From the NCBI GenBank assembly GCA_948482865.1, contig CAOMHR010000071.1, forward strand, positions 1 through 7,869: DNA of 7,869 nucleotides. The letters run 5' to 3'. The position numbers and the translations under genes were made by a program. The DNA is from Christensenellaceae bacterium (lineage in GTDB: Bacteria > Bacillota > Clostridia > Christensenellales > Borkfalkiaceae). The notes below the pieces were generated by a model, which worked only from the letters and a program-made list of their open reading frames with translations, was not told the DNA's origin and did not search any database. How positions within the stretch are numbered: the first letter of the stretch is position 1; the number at the start of each line of letters is the position of its first letter. Shown here in pieces: positions 6,321 through 7,869 of this stretch.

Positions 6321-7045
6321 CATTTTTTTTCAGGCAAAAATTTCCAGTATCTTACCGGCATACTGCCTTTCATCTGTTTTTCGTGCGGACGTTCTTTTAT
6401 GTTTACGGCGTTATAATATTTTTTCCACAGGTTTTCAAACGCGCGCTCGTATTCGGAAAGGTATACTTCCGTTTCGCCCGCGTTGCCTACAAACCATTCG
6501 TTACCGTCATACATTCCCGCAATCTTTCGTTTCAAATCGTGTATGACAAATTTTTCGGATTGCAATCTTTCGGCAAAGTGTGCGGTAAGCAAATCGGTTA
6601 TGTCGTTGTCGGGAGTGTAGGGGGCGTACAGTGCGCCGCTACGGCTTTCCATAAATCTTAACAGACCCTTTAATCTGTGCGTTTCGCCTATGACTTTGTA
6701 AATAATGTCGTTAAATTCTATAACTTCGGGAATATTAAGCCGATTTTTGACAGGCGCTTTTACCTGCATAAGTTTTTTGATATACTCGAACGCTATTTGC
6801 TCTTTTAACGGGTCGCAACTGCGCAGCACGGTTATAATATCGTCCGTGCAGTCTTTGTCGTATCCGTTTACCGCTTTTTGAACGCGCAGGTTTTTTTCTC
6901 CGTCGCTTTCAATGCGGATAACTTCGCTGTCGAAAGTAAGTTGAATATTCGGATTGGAAGTTATAACGCAGTCTTTTTCGCGGAAGCAGTCGAACACCGC
7001 GGTGAAAAAGCAGGTAACCGTGCCGTCGGTCAGATAAATTTTCAT
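6320..7045 (-). CDS. TIGR03915-type DUF4130 protein, predicted DNA metabolism or repair partner of a radical SAM protein
   Basis: The 241-residue protein fits the family annotated as probable DNA metabolism protein (TIGR03915, DUF4130). Visible family features, in order, are an N-terminal 'YLTDGT...FF.AVFDCF' strand-helix, ETHRLKGLLRFME at 121-133, G.LYAPYTPDNDI at 137-149, the core HFAERL......IHDLKRKIAGMYDG at 156-181, and the C-terminal MPVRYWKFLPE at 229-239. Some relatives carry a fused C-terminal UdgX-like uracil-DNA glycosylase; here the protein ends right after the RYWK motif, so no such domain is present. The start is supported by a GGAG site 5 nt upstream and by ATGA overlap with the stop of the radical SAM gene, which indicates coupled translation. 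No biochemical activity is established for the family, as far as I know. Confidence 0.85.
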   Translation of the reverse strand: MKIYLTDGTVTCFFTAVFDCFREKDCVITSNPNIQLTFDSEVIRIESDGEKNLRVQKAVNGYDKDCTDDIITVLRSCDPLKEQIAFEYIKKLMQVKAPVKNRLNIPEVIEFNDIIYKVIGETHRLKGLLRFMESRSGALYAPYTPDNDITDLLTAHFAERLQSEKFVIHDLKRKIAGMYDGNEWFVGNAGETEVYLSEYERAFENLWKKYYNAVNIKERPHEKQMKGSMPVRYWKFLPEKK

Positions 7046-7869
7046 ATTTCTCCGGTGAGAACGGAAAGGGCGGTAGTCGTTTCCGAAAACATTGAAAGTT
7101 GCTCGGATACTTCGCTTGCGCCCGCAAGCAACAGCGAAGTTTTAATTTGCGCAGCGTTTTGCGAGCCGTAAAATTTGCCCTTGCAGGTGATAAAATGTTT
7201 TGCTCTCTTTAATACTATGCGCATTTTTGCGAGATTATCAAAATCGAGTTTTGCAAATCTTCGCGCTTCGGTTATGCGGTATGCGCTTCTCGCGCCTATT
7301 CCCGGTACGCGCAAAAGCGTTTCAAGCGGCGCTGTATTTATTTCAACGGGGAAAAGATGCATATTCCTTAACGCCCAGGCGCACTTAGGGTCGTATTCTT
7401 TTGAAAGATTTTCGTCTTCTCCGCAAATTTCAGATACGTCAAAGCCGTAAAAACGTATAAGCCAGTCCGCCTGATAAAGCCTGTGTTCCCTTAAAAGCCC
7501 CGCGCCTACGGCGGGCAGCTTGTTGCTTTGGACTACGGGTATATAGGAAGAGTAGTATACTCTTTTTAAATTCATATTTCTGTACAGAGCTTCGGTAAGT
7601 TTTAAAATGCGTCCGTCGCTTTCGGGCGACGCGCCTATAATCATTTGCGTTGTCTGTCCTGCGGGTAAAACGCGGTTTTTTCTTACTTTGTTTTCCTTGT
7701 CGTATATTATTGCGTCTTTTAAACCTTTCATAGGCAGCAGAAGACTCTGCTTGGTTTTTTGGGGGGCAAGAAGTTTGAGCGACTGTTCGCTCGGTAATTC
7801 AACATTATAGCTCATTCTGTCAACAAGTCTTGCGGCTTTAATGACGGCGGTATAGTCTGAGTGCGGTAT
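7042..7869 (-). CDS. TIGR03916-type radical SAM protein with helix-hairpin-helix, 5' partial
   Basis: This is the C-terminal part of a putative DNA modification/repair radical SAM protein (TIGR03916, linked to UDG-like partners). The frame is open to the right edge: upstream of the ATG at 7815 the codons read IPHSDYTAVIKAARLVDR, which continues the radical SAM barrel ('AARLvDRmS.N.ELPsE..L..LAP.K'), so that ATG is internal and the CX3CX2C cluster motif lies outside the window. Counting from Met 7815, conserved LPAGQTTQMIIGASPESD is at 50-67 and a helix-hairpin-helix with PGIGARSA at 171-178 is at about 160-182, pointing to DNA contact. The gene overlaps the DUF4130 gene by 4 nt (ATGA). The reaction is unknown; the link to DNA repair is inferred from the HhH and from known gene neighbourhoods. 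Confidence 0.9.
   Translation of the reverse strand: MPHSDYTAVIKAARLVDRMSYNVELPSEQSLKLLAPQKTKQSLLLPMKGLKDAIIYDKENKVRKNRVLPAGQTTQMIIGASPESDGRILKLTEALYRNMNLKRVYYSSYIPVVQSNKLPAVGAGLLREHRLYQADWLIRFYGFDVSEICGEDENLSKEYDPKCAWALRNMHLFPVEINTAPLETLLRVPGIGARSAYRITEARRFAKLDFDNLAKMRIVLKRAKHFITCKGKFYGSQNAAQIKTSLLLAGASEVSEQLSMFSETTTALSVLTGEI

Noticed and set aside
7042..7815. Treating the radical SAM frame as a complete 257-residue gene starting at 7815
   Set aside because: The frame stays open to the window edge and the upstream codons (AARLVDR) continue the family sequence, so the gene is cut by the window.
1..7869. Mobile element, CRISPR array or toxin-antitoxin interpretation of the XRE gene
   Set aside because: No transposase, integrase, direct-repeat array or small toxin partner is visible. 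The only gene paired with the XRE regulator is the ABC exporter.

Overview
The window looks like a chromosomal segment of a low-to-moderate GC member of the Bacillota, most likely a Clostridia-type anaerobe. The strongest evidence is a large Gram-positive-type SRP RNA (about 267 nt, with Alu domain) on the minus strand. Strong Shine-Dalgarno sites, sigma-A-like promoters with 17-bp spacers and the gene families present (PrsA/SurA-like foldase, NatAB-type exporter, Cys-rich Mrp ATPase, a TIGR03915/TIGR03916 pair) agree. The genus cannot be fixed from the sequence. I see no CRISPR array, tRNA, insertion sequence, prophage gene or integration site.

Layout. (1) Positions 1-2788, plus strand: the end of a large exported foldase-like protein (5' end outside the window), followed after 3 nt by uppP, the undecaprenyl-diphosphate phosphatase. 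A hairpin at 2789-2815 ends this unit and also serves the convergent gene beyond it. (2) Positions 2823-5066: a small XRE-family regulator on the minus strand, divergent from a two-gene ABC exporter (ATPase plus ABC-2 permease, overlapping by 4 nt). The shared upstream region holds two identical 13-bp palindromes, one exactly between the -35 and -10 of the exporter promoter and one over the regulator's start codon. This reads as a compact autoregulated switch. (3) Positions 5073-5380, minus strand: the SRP RNA with its own promoter. Its promoter lies back to back with that of the next gene. (4) Positions 5401-6320, plus strand: an Mrp/NBP35-family Fe-S carrier ATPase with an N-terminal four-cysteine motif, ended by a bidirectional terminator. 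(5) Positions 6320-7869, minus strand: a two-gene overlapping unit made of the C-terminal half of a TIGR03916-type radical SAM protein with a helix-hairpin-helix, and a TIGR03915/DUF4130 partner. Both are predicted DNA repair or modification proteins of unproven function.

Themes. Much of the window concerns the cell envelope: foldase, lipid-carrier recycling, export, and SRP-dependent membrane targeting. An Fe-S carrier next to a radical SAM gene is functionally compatible but they are convergent, not one operon. The two items best worth following are the operator-controlled XRE/ABC module and the radical SAM-DUF4130 pair. I found no wholly undescribed system that the sequence alone can prove.
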